24,270 nt of DNA from Chara braunii (Eukaryota; Streptophyta; Charophyceae; Charales; Characeae), in NCBI GenBank assembly GCA_003427395.1, contig BFEA01000190.1, positions 1,771,680-1,795,949 of the forward strand, read 5' to 3'. The notes under the pieces were generated by a model. It searched no databases. It saw nothing but the letters and a program-made list of their open reading frames with translations, and was not told the origin of the DNA. The position numbers were made by a program, and so were the translations under genes. Position 1 is the stretch's first letter, and each line of letters starts with the position of its first letter. This document shows positions 8,999 through 18,930 of the stretch, piece by piece.

Positions 8999-9933
8999 GA
9001 AACTGAATACTAGCAAACAGAGGACAGGGGGTGCGCTGGGAGTGTTAAAGTCCCAAAACTGATCGCATGTTTTCACACAATCTCGCATGGTTTCACAGGA
9101 TCTGTTGAATTTTCCAAGTAGCATCCCTGATTAGGGTGCCCTGAATATAGTCTGATGTGCTCATATATGTTTTCGGCGATTAAATTTTCTATTGTTTAGG
9201 GACTCTACAGAAATAAGTCAGAATTGAGTCTCCGTTTATGATGCTGTGGGGTTTTGGGGTCATAGGCGCTGAATGAAATTACCTTGTTTAAGGTTGGAGC
9301 CCCTCCCTGCGAGGGTTACACATGGTGGGTGGTGTGATCCTTGAGAGGGTAGGGGCGGTTTGAGGGTTAACTTCGTCCTTTTCTGGGCCATGCTGATTTT
9401 CGGGTCGGATCAGCGATGGCGGTTGGGGAGAGAGGACAAGGGGTGCTGATGTCAGCAAGGTGGGAAGTCGAAGGGCTGTTTCACTTGGAGGGGGTGGGAC
9501 AGGAGGGAAGGGGGATCTTCAGCTCTGCGGTGGCATACTTTAGGGGGTAATGTATGCAGCTGAGGGAGTAGGAGCGGTATTTAGGGGGCTGTTCTGCACT
9601 GGGGCTGGGAGGTGAGGGGGCACCTCCCCGAGGAGGCAGTGAGCAGACAGGGGATTCTTTTTTGGGGAGAGGAGTATTCCGCTTAGTTCTTGTGAGCCCT
9701 TTACAAAGTTTACATGCAACTGAGACATGCGTTGGAGTTTCCATGCCGAGAGAGGGTGGTTTTTCCCTCCCTTCCCCTCTTCCTGTGGGAATTGAAGGTG
9801 CTGAAATGAGCATTTGGTTTTTCCAAATCTTCTGATTTTCTGATGTTCCAGATGGAAAAATTCTTCACAAGTTGGCGCTGGTGGCAGGCGGCTGTGGTGG
9901 CTGCGATGGTGGGAGATAACGCGCTCTGCGGCG
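8999..9933. other. No supported gene
   Basis: About 930 bp of mostly G/T-rich plus strand. The minus-strand frames at 9481-9968 are Pro/Ser-rich and match nothing I recognise. They are explained by G-rich composition of the plus strand. No tRNA, rRNA or inverted-end structure was seen. Confidence 0.5.
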
Positions 9934-9983
9934 ATGGGGCTAGCCTGCAATGTGGAAATATTGTACAACAGCGAGCTCCCTCA

Positions 9984-10137
9984 GAGAAGGGAGGGGCTGG
10001 ACGGTGGTAGCCAAACGTTGGACAATTTCTGGCCCTCCTTGTTGGAAACCTGGCATAAACTTCCGCTCCCTGATAAAACCTGTCCCAATCGTTGGGAGGA
10101 AGTTTACCGACAACCCCTCTTTGGAAACTGATGGGTG
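9984..10137 (+). pseudogene. Displaced LINE ORF2 fragment (region after the RT)
   Basis: Frame 1 reads FWPSLLETW and then RWEEVYRQPLFGN at about 10092-10131. The sense LINE at about 3979-4080 has LWPRLIKPG and RWEEVARQPLFGN. In an intact LINE this segment lies downstream of the RT, yet here it sits just upstream of the second RT copy, so the element is rearranged. A stop follows PLFGN, where the first LINE has Arg. The start of similarity near 9984-10018 is approximate. Confidence 0.75.
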
Positions 10138-10154
10138 AAGGACCTGAATGGTTG

Positions 10155-11877
10155 TGTCATGAAAAGGTCATCTTTGCCTTGGCCAGGGATTTTTACAAAG
10201 ATCTTTTCACGTCAAAAAAATCAGTTATTCCTCAAACACAAAAGGAGAAAGAAATTGATGAATTCCTAATTCCCTTCAACAAATCAATCACGGATGAACA
10301 AAAGGAGATATTGGAAATGCAAGTATCCAAGGAAGAAATTTGGAAGGCCCTAATTCTCATGGAAGAAGAAAAGACACCAGGAATTGATGGCCTCCCAAAA
10401 GAAATTTGGGAAGTCATGTGGGGTCCCCTCGCACAAGATTTAATGGATTACTACCATGCGGCATGGGAAGCAGGGGATATGGGGGAAATAGTTAATCAAG
10501 GGGTCCTCACGCTTTTGTACAAAAAAGGAGATAAACTTAATATTCGTAACTATCGCCCAATCACACTCCTCACGGTGGTATACAAACTAGTTGCAAAGGT
10601 ACTAGCAGATAGAATGCTCAAAGTCATAGCTGACATCATCCATCCAGCGCAAACAGGGTTCATCACTGGAAGGAATATACAGGACAATATTCTCCTCATA
10701 AATGAACTTGTCAAAGTTGCATACCAATCTAAACATAATGCAGCATTTATCTTCATAGACTTTGAAAAAGCTTATGAGCATATAGATTAGCTCTTCCTGG
10801 ACAAATGTCTTGCAAAAATGAACTTCGGGTCAAGCTTTAGAAGATGGATCACAATCTTGCATCAAACAGCAACCACCAGTGTTATGATCAATGGCAGCTT
10901 GACACCTCCAATTGATTTGCAGAAATCGGTCAGGCAGGGCGATCCATTGATACCTTTTCTCTTCATCATTGTTATGGAAGCTTTAGCGGCTAATCTAAAG
11001 CAACACAAGGATATTAGGAAAATACGAGTGACGTCCGTCCCAGAAGAAACAGTCCCCATGTGTTCTCTCTTTGCTGATGATCTCTCTTTGATGGTGGATG
11101 CATCACACGAAAATATGATTGCAATTCAAGAATTAATGGACAAATTTTATAGATTAGCATACATGAAAGTCAACTGGGGGGAAAAGACCCTAGGATGGTG
11201 GATAAACTATCAGGGAGTTAGACCACCTGAAACGCCCCGAATTAAATGGTTTCCTTTAGACAGGCCAATAAGGGTCCTCGGTATCTCGCTATCTGCTGAA
11301 GGGAAACCAACAATCAACGAGGAGGTTATCTTTCAAAGTTCCCAGACCAAATTAAAATTATGGAAGAATAAACACACATCTATAATGCGCAGAACTTTGG
11401 TGATTAATAATGTAGTACTAGCCTCAATTTGGTACAAATCAGCAATTTGGGCCCTAGATAACAAATGGACTAAGTCCCTTCATCAACAACTTAGAGTCTT
11501 TCTGTGGAGAGGAAACCATGATTACAAGAGCGTCATTAGTAGAGTGGCTTGGACCTCTATCATTCAACCAAAGGCTAAGGGGGGCCTGAGAATCATTGAT
11601 CCAACACTCCAAACCATGACACTAATGGATCAAGAGACTACTACTCAATCCTCAAACCCCTTGGAGTGGTTTAGCCTGGGAACAATTAAGAAGACTGGCC
11701 CTCCAGACAACGGAGACTGTTGACCCAACCATGTGGCTAGGGAATAGAGACTGGTCCATACCGAGAGGCACAACCAAAGAGACAGATATGAACCAAATGA
11801 CAAACAGGGCAGCAGCTAGGAAGAACATCAAACATGTTATTCGTCAAAACAATACATTATTGTGTGTACTATTTTGA
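10155..11877 (+). pseudogene. Second LINE ORF2 fragment: reverse transcriptase and connection region
   Basis: Frame 3 encodes an RT close to that of the first LINE. It has RNYRPITLLTVVYK, QTGFI, motif A FIDFEKAYEHID near 10752-10787 (first catalytic Asp intact), VRQGDPLIPFLF, and FADDL near 11070. TAG at 10788-10790 replaces the Trp (TGG) of the first LINE. A frameshift in about 11640-11720 moves the reading to frame 1, which resembles the WSIPRG connection region and ends at TGA 11875-11877. Endonuclease and zf-RVT regions are missing, so both ends are truncated. A T-lineage or virus source is not indicated; all motifs are LINE-like. Confidence 0.93.
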
Positions 11878-11878
11878 A

Positions 11879-12362
11879 ACGAATTTATGACACAGTGTAT
11901 AGTCTGGTGTAGTATTCCAGATCCGGATACATCCGAACAAGGAGTAAAGCAGCTTTGAGGCGAGGAGCACATTCAGTACATATATCTGTTGCGCTCCTCT
12001 CGTGGTTCGGATCTGTCCAAATGTGGAACACCACAGCAGAGTATACACTGTGTTATACGCCTCTGAGTCAGTACATATATCTGCTACCACTGTGTTATAT
12101 GTACTGCTGCCTCAGTACATATATCTCATGTGTCCAGATGTGGAACACCAGAACAGAGTAATATATTACACTGTGTCATAGTTTCACTTGGAGTTGAGCA
12201 TCCCACTCATCCGAATCAAAACAGTATAATGACACAAACTCGAGTTTGTGAGTAAAACGAGTTGTGGCTCTTCACAGACTTAGAGGAGTAGGATGACCCG
12301 TATTTAGAAGTGTGAGGACCATAATGAATTGGGGTTCTGCACCGATGATCGTGTACATGTAT
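11879..12362. repeat. Degenerate direct repeats with ATGTGGAACACCA and CAGTACATATATCT
   Basis: CAGTACATATATCT recurs at 11974, 12069 and 12113. ATGTGGAACACCA recurs at 12021 and 12138, each preceded by TGTCCA. The first exact CGGATNNATCCG palindrome of the window is at 11924-11935, with half-sites near 12008 and 12208. No gene is supported. Confidence 0.6.
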
Positions 12363-12910
12363 AGAGCGAGAGAGATGAAAGAGAGATAGAGACAGAAAGA
12401 GCGAGAGAGAGAGAGACAGAAAAAGCGAGAGACAAAGAGTCTTAGAGAGACTGTACTTAATTTTCAGGAGACGCAGGGTCGAGCACACGCGTAGACCATC
12501 AGCCTCGTTTTTTAAGGCATTTCAGACGATCGTTGTAGGATAGCAGCAAGGTAATGAGAATCTCCAAGATAAGCGAAGCTCGGATGTATCCGAGATCACG
12601 GGAGATAGACAGACAGAGGAAGTCCGCAAGAAATGGTGGTGTACATTTGAAGAGCGAGAGATATAGAAAAAGAGAGAGAGACAGAAAGAGCGAAAGACAG
12701 AGTGTCTCAGAGAGACTGTACTTAATTTTCTCGAGACGCCGCACGGACGGCGCAGGGTCGAGCACACGCAGAGATCATCAGCCTCGCTTTTAAAAGCATT
12801 TCAGACTATCGTTGCAGAATAGCAGCAAGGCAATGTGATTTTCCCAGATAAGCGAAGTTCGGATATATCCGAGATCACAGGAGATTGACAGAGAGGAAGC
12901 CCGTAAGAAA
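12363..12910. repeat. Two diverged tandem units of about 280 bp with GA tracts and the palindrome
   Basis: The unit has a GA-rich tract with GACAGAAAGAGCGA, then GAGAGACTGTACTTAATTTTC, CAGGGTCGAGCACACGC (12474 and 12753), CATCAGCCTCG, a T-rich stretch and CATTTCAGAC. It ends in AAGCGAAG directly before the palindrome (12581-12592 and 12860-12871) and GAGATCAC after it. A much poorer third copy may run through 13080-13440. The minus-strand open frames here only translate the repeats. Confidence 0.75.
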
Positions 12911-13496
12911 TGACATATTAGCACGCCAGAGGGCTGAGAGATGGAAAAGACAAGCACCGTATAGTCACCCACAACATTTCGTGTTACGGACGTATCCGAA
13001 GTGTCGAACTAGTATAGACCCTTTAGTTTGAAGCTTCCCCTGTGCTTTTTGGGACACAGCTCAAGAAGTATCTTTTGCGAAACTGAGAGAGAGAGAGAAA
13101 AAAAAAAAAAAACATTGTACCATCATCCAACATATTTCTGATCCATCCGGAGTGTCTCGGCTGTGAGGCGCTTCGCTACGATCTAGACAGAGCTGACAGA
13201 GATAGAAAGAGCGCGTCAGAGAGATGGAGAGGGAGACAAAGACAGAGACAGGGACATAGACAGGGACATAGACAGAGACATAGAGAGAGCCGGAGAGAGT
13301 ATGGATGATCGCACTGAATTTTCTTTTCATGTCGACATGTGGCACAAGAGACGCATGTTCGAGGAACACGTGAAAGCCACAAGTGTAGTTGTACAAATGT
13401 TGCAAGGTAAGTTCGGATGCATCCGAGACGACAGGGGAGAGGGAGTCCGAAGCAAACAACAAATGAGCGCACTAGACACAGTTGTGGGTGTGGGTG

Positions 13497-13498
<2 letters not shown>

Positions 13499-13571
<73 letters not shown>

Positions 13572-13652
13572 NNNNNNNNNNNNNNNNNNNNNNNNNNNNN
13601 NNNNNNNNNNNNNNNNNNNNNNNNNNNNNNNNNNNNNNNNNNNNNNNNNNNN
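13499..13652. repeat. GA microsatellite running into an assembly gap
   Basis: An almost pure GA repeat fills 13499-13571 and is followed by 81 N at 13572-13652. The gap length may be nominal, so coordinates beyond it could be off in the real molecule. Frames crossing it are meaningless. Confidence 0.95.
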
Positions 13653-14190
13653 CCAGCTCAATTCAGTTTGTGTCACTTTGTAGTATCAATCGGCTTCGCC
13701 TTGTGATTTATCCTTCCGTCACCACACCCAATTTTGTCCAATCATGCAATTGTATTTTTAGTCGTGCCACCTTAATTCAAATCTCATCACATTCGAGCAG
13801 CCATTGGCGTCGCCTTTTGGGTTTTCCCTCTCGGCACATTCAAATTTTTCATTGTATTGGGTAATGCATAGGAACCGAATGTATGAATGCTCTTGCAGAA
13901 GGGGAGCTTTCTCGGGCCAAAGAATTGACAACATTCAATGTCGGAATTACAAAGCACACAGTGCAGAGGGCCAGACGGACCATCAAATGTATAAAGAGGC
14001 CCGTGTGCTGTATTTTGTTCTCTGTGACGCCTCACAACATTCAAAGTGAAAATGCATAGATGAGGGTAGACGACGGGAGAGGTTCGGGAGAGAGGCAGAA
14101 AAACATAGAGTTAGTTCGAGTCCGGATGGATCCGAGTATGCGGGCAGAACATCACACCACATAAGGCACAAAATGACGAAAGCGAGATAT
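13653..14190. other. No supported gene
   Basis: AT-richer sequence after the gap with one exact palindrome at 14123-14134. Open frames on either strand have no recognisable domains. It lies just downstream (minus-strand sense) of the possible last exon of the ParB-like/Ulp1 gene and might include its 3' untranslated region. Confidence 0.4.
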
Positions 14191-14471
14191 TCAATCACGA
14201 AACAGGCACCCCAACAACGGGGACGTTCGTGATAGTTGAAATCCAATGAGAAAGAACAATATTGTCGACGACAAACACGCCGGGGACATGACAAGTTCAC
14301 CCGGAGATTTCCTGGCAGTGACAGCCAGTTCTGCTCTGAACCAAACCGAGAACACCCACCAGTCCCTCACGGAAAAAATGAAAAGGAACAAATTTCGTCC
14401 GGAGAAGAACGAAATGTTCTTCTACGTCAACCCTTCTACACTACATGATCAACAAAGAGATAGACACTTAC
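14191..14471 (-). other. Possible last intron (14471-14336) and terminal exon
   Basis: The Ulp1 frame ends at GGTAG|GTAAGT, a strong donor (14472|14471), with a stop at 14468 if unspliced. TTCAG at 14340-14336 is an acceptor in the right phase. It opens a 48-codon tail (AELAVTARKSPGELVMSP...) ending at TGA 14191. The tail is not recognisable, so this is only a gene-model option. Confidence 0.3.
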
Positions 14472-15171
14472 CTACCAACATCGCAAATCGCCAAAGCTAG
14501 TCTAGCTCTTATAGAGGAGATGTGTCTATGGGAAAAACCAAAAGGTGAACGTAAACCTCTCGCCAAACAGAAAGCGAACATCAACATGAACACCCCACAA
14601 CTAGCCCCGTCGTGCTGCCGAGGGACACCTTTCACGCTGACCTCGCAAGCGAAGTGGTCGAAAGTGCGACCATCACCGGCGGCACCTGCCACCGTGTTTA
14701 AAAATTTAACAGTTTTATCCAGAAGTGCGGAGTAGAACGAATCTTTGGATGACGAACACGAGAAAGAATCATAGATTTCCAAAACACGTCTAGAGAAGTA
14801 AATGGCCAAAAGGCTTCAGTGTTCGTCGTCCTTGTGCACGGGTGCCAAGACGAGGTCATGAGACTGGAGGTCGACATCTTTAGCCCATCTGAGAACAGTT
14901 GTCGGACCTCGCAGAAGCAGTGAAGAGGCGAAGAAGGAGTTAAAGGTGTATGTCTTCATGGTAGCGGCAGTCCGGCCGCAGTCGTCCAGTAACATCGCCA
15001 TGTAGAAATTGACAACCTCATCGTTAAGCTCCCCGGATCTATCCACGAGTGCGACGATGTCCTTGACGGATACCTGTAAACTGTGCGACGGCAAACGAGC
15101 GACGATGATAGTGAGCGGCAACCGGGAGCAGATAACGTCTTCAAGGACCACTCTTCCATCTCGAGGAAACC
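14472..15171 (-). pseudogene. Ulp1/SENP-type cysteine protease domain (peptidase C48), interrupted
   Basis: Ulp1-family enzymes process SUMO precursors and remove SUMO from proteins. Visible motifs are LPSHSLQVSVKDI, LNDEVVNFYMAMLL, FNSFFASSLL, LVLAPVH and the catalytic His (14819-14821). The catalytic Asp is in YDSF (14768-14770), the oxyanion Gln at 14615-14617, and the nucleophile Cys in ASCGVF at 14597-14599. The full His/Asp/Gln/Cys set is therefore present. TGA at 14816-14818 comes directly after the His, where the family has Trp (HW), so a single TGG-to-TGA change truncates the enzyme before the Asp and Cys. The domain is complete to RARLALAICDVG, about 230 codons, the usual Ulp1 size. 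Ulp1 genes are also often captured by plant and algal transposons. Confidence 0.85.
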
Positions 15172-15298
15172 CTGTTCAACAAACACCCGCAACACACAGC
15201 AAGCACAAAGGACGGGGCACTATGAGAAAATGCCGTCCTAGCGCCCATGGTCCGAGGAACCGCTACTCTATGGTCCGAAAAGTTCACGTATAACGTCA
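15172..15298 (-). other. Predicted short intron before the Ulp1 domain
   Basis: The acceptor GTTGAACAG ends at 15172; the donor is at 15298 (GTGACG) or 15288 (GTGAAC), giving 117-127 bp. All three upstream-frame readings hit a stop if unspliced (TAG in GGACCATAG). Splicing restores the frame into FPRDGRVVLEDVICS. Confidence 0.4.
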
Positions 15299-15541
15299 CC
15301 CCTACTTGTGGACCTTCTACACACAGTTGATTCTAAACTAGCACTGTCCTTTATATCCCTGCAAACCTCGAGAAGGAATTCCTTGCAGTCTTTTTCGGCA
15401 ACACCCGCTACCTCTACAACGAGTCTTGCGCGGGAGCCCAATATGGGCACGACTACCCTTCTGGGAGGGCCTCGAGGCTTAGTGTCCCCAGGACTGACAA
15501 CCTGCAATCAGGACTAACAACCTGGCGAGGGCAGGCGGCTC
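15289..15541 (-). other. Predicted exon carrying a frame-breaking 20-bp duplication
   Basis: The exon reads from GAGCCGCC to a segment with PRRVVVPILGSRARLVVEVAG and KDCKEFLLEVCRDIKD, probably the start of the protease region. CAGGACTGACAACCTG (15489-15504) and CAGGACTAACAACCTG (15509-15524) are tandem copies 20 bp apart, a spacing that is not a multiple of three. The 3' end is either GTGACG at 15298 or GTGAAC at 15288; both give the phase needed by the next exon, and I cannot choose. Confidence 0.4.
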
Positions 15542-15782
15542 CTGCGACATGGGTGTTTGTCCACGAGTTCGTCGACGTGTACAAGAAATAGCCATCTAGA
15601 CAGTTTAGCAGGAGATCAACAACACAAGTTCGCAAGAGCAACCAAGCAAACAGCACCTCACGAAGCACATCGTCACAATCCAGTTGGCGGTCGCCTATAC
15701 ACCTCCCCGAAATCGACGAAGCAAACAACACTTCACGAACGGGCTGACGAGCGGGAAGAAAGCAGAGAAAGTCAGTGCTTAC
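15542..15782 (-). other. Predicted intron, 241 bp
   Basis: The donor is GTAAGC at 15782-15777. The acceptor is GTCGCAG ending at 15542, preceded by TACACG and CACCCAT rather than a long pyrimidine tract. Joining keeps phase into GAGCCGCCTGCC; the downstream frame is then lost only because of a 20-bp duplication at 15489-15528. Confidence 0.45.
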
Positions 15783-17364
15783 CAGGCCTAGCTACCACTT
15801 CACCAGAGCCCACCGACGGCAGTCCCAGCACGATTGGCACCCCTGCGCGCGTCGACGCGGCGACGACGTGCTCCAAACCCACAGGGAAACTTGACAGGCT
15901 CGAGATGTCGGCGTCGATGACCGTAGACGGTATATTCGTCTCCGGACAAAGATCGTCGATGTCCACAACATCGACAGGTTGTGTTTTCTCCATTGTCACT
16001 ATGTCGTATTGTGTTGGGCTCAATGTCCCATGGATGTCCAACAACACCTCTTCCCACCTTAACTTCTTGTCCCCGTAGGTTGTGTTTTTGTCGTCGTCAC
16101 TCAAATAGATAAATCTATCTCCAACAGCGTCAGAGGCCTTCTTCAGAACGTCCTCCCCCATCGCCTCGTTGTGAAGGGCGGAGTACAAGGGATCGTCGTA
16201 TCCCGGCTGAACTGGTAGCTCTATCCCGACGTCGTTGAGTGTCGGATCAATTCGGTCGTCGGCGGAATTGTCCTTGTCCAAAGTCGTCAGTAGTTGACAA
16301 CCCTCAACGCCTGCCAGTTGAAGTCCTTCGTCCGTGTGCCTCGGATGAATCCGAATCACGGTCGTCTCCAAAGATGCATCAGGGAGGGAGATGTTCACAG
16401 GACCTTGGTTCGGATTCATCCGAGCCCCCGCAGTTTCCAATGACGCCGACATGACCGCTTTCACTGGGGAGTCGCTTACGACTGCTAACTCGGCTCCGAG
16501 TGTGTTAGGCTCGACATTGGAACTGGTCGCCAACTCACCCTCAGTCCGACAGTCCGCCTGCAGCTCCTTGTGGGCTTCCACGCACAGCATTACTGCATCC
16601 TGACACCGATCGTCTGTCATGACAGACACGGCTTCCTGGTTCGGATGAATCCGAATTTCGTCACCAGGGTTTTCGAAAACCCAGACCACCCGTTCGAGTT
16701 CTGTAGACAGTTGTGCTCCCTCGATGCCACGGCCTTCGCGGTTCGGATTAATCCAAAATTCCTTTTGAGGCGAAACGGAACACGGTTCCAGCTTGTCGCT
16801 GCCGGATCCGTGGTATGTTGTCGTCTCGCTTCCCGGAAGGCACCGAGTTCCGGACAACGAGGTCGTCTCCGAGGTTCGGATTGATCCGAGACAATCCGCC
16901 GACCGTTTTTGGAGCTGAGCGAAGCATGATCCATGCTTTGCGACACCCGCCCCGCCAACCGCATCGACAAAATGTGTTTCGCTGGTGGAGCTAATCACAA
17001 GGTCCTGCTCGCCAGGCCGCGTAATACACCCAGGCCTCAAGTCATTCCCCGTCTCCATTGAGGTGCTGCCTGTTACCGCCAGAACCCCACCGTCCTCGTC
17101 GCGGTCGACATCGGACCCCTGCCCGTCTCCTCTGTGATGCTTTGTCTTCTCTCCGCTGCGAGGCTTCTTCTTCTCCCGGCTGCCCTTTTTCCCCTCTCCG
17201 CCGCCTGCGCGCCCCGGAGACCGCTGTTTCGTCGAACGCTGTTCACTTCCACCTCCGGTACCTCGTTGCCCGCCGCCTTCACCATCCCCGTTGCCGTCCT
17301 TTCCGCGAGACTTGCGCTTCACAACTCCTGCCGGCGGGGTGACCCCAGGCAACTCCCAACTCAC
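15783..17364 (-). other. Low-complexity exon with palindromes, ending at a splice donor
   Basis: The first 90 residues or so are very Gly/Lys/Arg/Glu-rich. The rest is acidic and Ser/Thr-rich, with (R/W)(I/M)(H/N/D)P repeats where the CGGATNNATCCG palindromes fall. No ATG opens this frame; it continues from upstream. Near its end, after RFIYLSDDD and DVVDIDDLCP, CCTG|GTAAGC (15783|15782) is a good donor; the open frame would otherwise stop at 15772. Confidence 0.45.
16243..16888. repeat. Palindrome cluster 2, inside the decayed coding region
   Basis: Exact copies are at 16342-16353, 16411-16422, 16642-16653 and 16877-16888. One-mismatch copies are at 16243-16254 and 16744-16755. Five of the six fall in the same codon register on the minus strand and encode R/W-I/M-H/N/D-P; the one at 16877 is in a different register (GSIRTS). 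Confidence 0.85.
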
Positions 17365-17919
17365 TTGCTTAATTGACGGGCTTGACGGAAGGGCCTAGAA
17401 CGCGGAGGACACTTCCAGCCATTTATTTGACTGCAAGAACTCGAACAGCGTGTCCCCGTATTCGCGAAGAGCAGGGTCGTCCTTATTTCCTCGATTGACC
17501 TCACTTAATCTCTCCAATACCGCATCGTAGGCGCGAGATTTGAATGTCTCGAGGTCCCAACGATCGTCATATATCCACCGTGCACTTGCGTCCCTCACTG
17601 CCACTGCCCATTCGCCGTCGAGAAGGACTGGCTGGAAATGGTCTGGGTGCCACACGATATCATGGCCCCAATCTTCGGCTGTGGAGAAGGTGTGTTTGTC
17701 GCCCATGTGGAAGGGAGTCGCAGGAGCCTTGAGATGCAGATGGTCCGGAGGAACTGGATGGCCGGGTCGAAGACGTTCGGGCTGCGGTGTGAGACGAATA
17801 GGCTCCCCCGGCGAACTCCTCAGACGGGACAACCCACCCCTCTTGACAGGCGATGAGGAGGATACGGGCGTGGGACCCCCCGAGGTAGGTGTAGCGAGAG
17901 GTGTCCCCTGTTTGCATAC
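17365..17919 (-). other. Acidic and C-terminal segment before the TAG at 17395
   Basis: After an acidic stretch (ETEQEESVEDDLFDLDGQL) comes a Pro/Ser-rich piece and then a compact part with HDIVWHPDHFQPVLLDGEW, ARWIYDDRWDLETF and EFLQSNKWLEVSSAF. TAG at 17395-17397 follows. Because the frame continues open to 15772, I read it as a nonsense change, but it could be the true end of an upstream gene. Confidence 0.35.
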
Positions 17920-18930
17920 TGATGGCGACTCAGAAACTTGGGCGTTGAAGATGGCCAATTGCCCGTCCAAATCGAAGAGGTCGTCCTCAACGCTCTCCTC
18001 CTGCTCAGTCTCGATATTAAAGTCGTCCTCCTCACCGAATGCCAGCTTGTGCTTATCCAAAGTGAAGTCGGCCGGATCGACAACATCCTCGTTAAAAAAG
18101 ACATATTCCAGCCTCTTAATGAAGCTCACAACGCCGGCCCGACTCGCTCCGTGGTAGCCCTGGAGGACCGCAATGGCGACTTCCTTCCGCACCACGTACT
18201 GCGGGTCAAATCTCAACTGTAAGAACATGTCCTTGTTTGGGTCATAAACGGGCTCGACCACGACATGGTGGAAATCGCATGGGTAAGCCTTGGACGACAC
18301 TTCATGGGTGACATACTGCACGGTGTATTAGAGCTGTGTTGTGTCCCCATCCACGGCCAAGACGTGCCTTCCCTGCTGAAGCAGACTCCACACCACCTGC
18401 GCGTGTGGCTTGCCCAAGAACAGCACGGCATCCGCCACACCATAGAAGAAAAGAAGCTGATTGCACAACTGATTCGGATTCCACTCGCCGTCCTTGTATA
18501 GAGCCCCCCTCTGGGTCAGGTTTCCGATGTCCACGAAAGTCAAAGACTTGAAAGACTTCTCCTCCACATCCGTGGGTGTCACTTTTTGTTTCCTCCGGAG
18601 AGCGGCGGCGTCGTTTTCAGCAACAGCTCCCTCGTACACCGGTGAGTCAGTAGCCGAGGATCCTCGCCTTTGAAAAGGATGTGCATCACATCCGGCTCCT
18701 CCCAGACGATGTTTCCAAACTGATGCGTCTTCTTCGATGCCGTCTTCCGAACCCACTTCCCCGTTTAGCATCAGGTAGCCCCAAGCGCAGACAAACATGT
18801 CATGAAGGAGAGGTTCCACAGGCAGGGGACGAATATCACCAATGTCCAGTAGTCCTGACAAACGAAGCCGAGCAATGCACTCAGAGATGCGAATGCCCCA
18901 GAGTCCCGTTGCGCACGGTCCACAGCACCG
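17920..18930 (-). other. Methyltransferase-like region of the large decayed gene
   Basis: The segment NPNQLCNQLLFFYGVADAVL followed by VVWSLLQQGRHVLAVDGD and QL (about 18331-18460) resembles the SAM-binding end of DNA methyltransferases: a loading helix, D-x-V-L-D/F-L-G, then a helix, then G-R-x-V-x-A-V-D-x-D. The usual glycine-rich loop is absent (LGKPHA). I found no convincing DPPY-type catalytic motif upstream, possibly because the frame change lies there. TAA at 18328-18330 cuts the domain, and the same frame continues with YTVQYVTHEV. ParB-methyltransferase fusions are known in phages and bacteria, which makes this reading more plausible, but a profile search is needed. Confidence 0.3.

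Larger units (their letters stand above)
11924..14134. repeat. Palindrome cluster 1 (CGGATNNATCCG)
   Basis: Exact matches are at 11924-11935, 12581-12592, 12860-12871, 13414-13425 and 14123-14134. One-mismatch copies are at 12987-12998 and 13138-13149. The central dinucleotide varies (AC, GT, AT, GC, GG), while the flanks are usually YT before and AR after. Only the copies at 12581 and 12860 lie in the same larger repeat; the others have their own context. Confidence 0.85.

Noticed and set aside
9481-9968. Two overlapping minus-strand frames, Pro/Ser-rich
   Set aside because: No domain, no supporting neighbour, and composition explained by G-rich plus strand.
12216-13864. Open frames across GA tracts (poly Leu-Ser or Arg-Glu)
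   Set aside because: Dinucleotide repeats leave all frames open; some also cross the N gap.
17540-18157. 205-residue plus-strand frame
   Set aside because: Shadow of the minus-strand frame, which continues for kilobases and shows domain-like composition; this one is isolated.
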